Origin: Thioglobus_C sp964448305
Lineage (GTDB): Bacteria > Pseudomonadota > Gammaproteobacteria > PS1 > Pseudothioglobaceae
Length of the DNA stretch: 5,583 nucleotides
Direction: 5' to 3'
Assembly (NCBI GenBank): GCA_964448305.1
Contig: CAYUWB010000044.1
Coordinates: forward strand, 1-5,583
Under the pieces are notes generated by a model. That model saw nothing but the letters and a program-made list of their open reading frames with translations, was not told where the DNA came from and ran no database searches. Within the stretch, counting starts at the first letter, position 1. The number at the start of each line of letters is the position of its first letter. The translations under genes and the position numbers were made by a program. Positions 5,153 to 5,583 of the stretch are shown here, one piece after another.

Positions 5153-5583
5153 ATGATAGAGCAAGATTCTTTAGTAGAAGGGAAAGACCAGGGTAACGAA
5201 GACATTATCATGACGTCGGTACGTCCAGATTCCCTAAGTGAATACATTGGACAGGAAGATGTTAAATCACAAATGTCACTATTTATTGAAGCCGCTAAAA
5301 AGCGTGGTGATGCGTTGGATCATTCACTCATTTACGGCCCACCTGGTTTGGGTAAAACTACCTTGGCCAATGTGATTGCTAACCAAATGGGTGCTGGATT
5401 AAAGCAAACTTCTGGCCCGGTGTTAGAGCGCTCTGGCGATCTGGCGGCAATACTCACCAAACTTGAGCCATACGATATTTTGTTTATTGATGAGATTCAT
5501 CGCCTCAACCCTATCGTTGAGGAGATTCTTTATCCAGCTTTAGAAGATTTTAAGTTGGATATTATGGTGGGCGAGGGTGTGGC
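5153..5583 (+). CDS. ruvB: Holliday junction branch-migration ATPase RuvB, 3' end outside window
   Basis: RuvB is the hexameric AAA+ motor that, with RuvA, drives branch migration of Holliday junctions before RuvC cuts them. The 143 visible residues start MIEQD, as the E. coli protein starts MIEAD, and run collinearly with it. Visible landmarks are RPDSLSEYIGQ (24-34), Walker A GPPGLGKT (62-69), TSGPVLERSGDLAAIL (86-101), Walker B LFIDEIHRL (110-118, with Asp113 and Glu114), then ILYPALEDFKLDIMVGEG. The remainder (sensor 1, arginine finger, winged-helix domain) lies outside. It begins 22 bp after lolB on the same strand and is probably co-transcribed. There is no ruvA directly upstream, which is the usual partner arrangement. 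No clear Shine-Dalgarno is visible, but the family alignment fixes the start. Confidence 0.97.
   Translation, partial: MIEQDSLVEGKDQGNEDIIMTSVRPDSLSEYIGQEDVKSQMSLFIEAAKKRGDALDHSLIYGPPGLGKTTLANVIANQMGAGLKQTSGPVLERSGDLAAILTKLEPYDILFIDEIHRLNPIVEEILYPALEDFKLDIMVGEGV

Overview
The window reads as AT-rich chromosomal DNA of a gammaproteobacterium. Fur, ZnuB, RF1, HemA and RuvB all align closely, from memory, with the E. coli proteins. The divergent lolB / hemA-prfA arrangement is also a gammaproteobacterial hallmark. The low GC and the streamlined spacing would fit a marine or symbiotic sulfur-oxidiser lineage (SUP05/Thioglobus-like), but that placement is inference only. I see no phage, IS, CRISPR, rRNA or tRNA, and no whole unknown system. 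The notable points are an unusual tail on BamE and a recombination-like scar behind prfA.

Layout. Bases 1-695 (minus) hold the 5' part of an outer-membrane lipoprotein gene, bamE. Its normal BamE domain is followed by a long Ala/Lys/Glu-rich repeat tail that runs off the window edge. A 66-bp divergent promoter region separates it from fur (762-1169, plus) and carries a perfect 7-1-7 palindrome resembling a Fur operator. After an 84-bp gap comes znuB (1254-2045, plus), the membrane permease of a zinc ABC importer, with no znuC or znuA beside it. znuB runs convergently into prfA. The 146-bp gap between them starts with a 39-bp degenerate second copy of the prfA 3' end and then holds two short palindromes with the same core.

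Bases 4539-2192 (minus) are the hemA-prfA operon: glutamyl-tRNA reductase (first step of C5 tetrapyrrole synthesis) and peptide chain release factor 1, overlapping by ATGA. prmC, which often follows prfA, is absent. Divergent from hemA lies lolB (4618-5130, plus), the outer-membrane lipoprotein receptor. It is followed 22 bp later by ruvB (5153 to the end, partial), the Holliday-junction branch-migration motor.

Functionally the window joins envelope biogenesis (BamE for beta-barrel proteins, LolB for lipoproteins), metal homeostasis (Fur, ZnuB), haem precursor synthesis plus translation termination (HemA, RF1), and recombination (RuvB). BamE and LolB are linked, since the Bam lipoproteins reach the outer membrane through Lol. 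No stretch longer than 300 bases lacks a gene.
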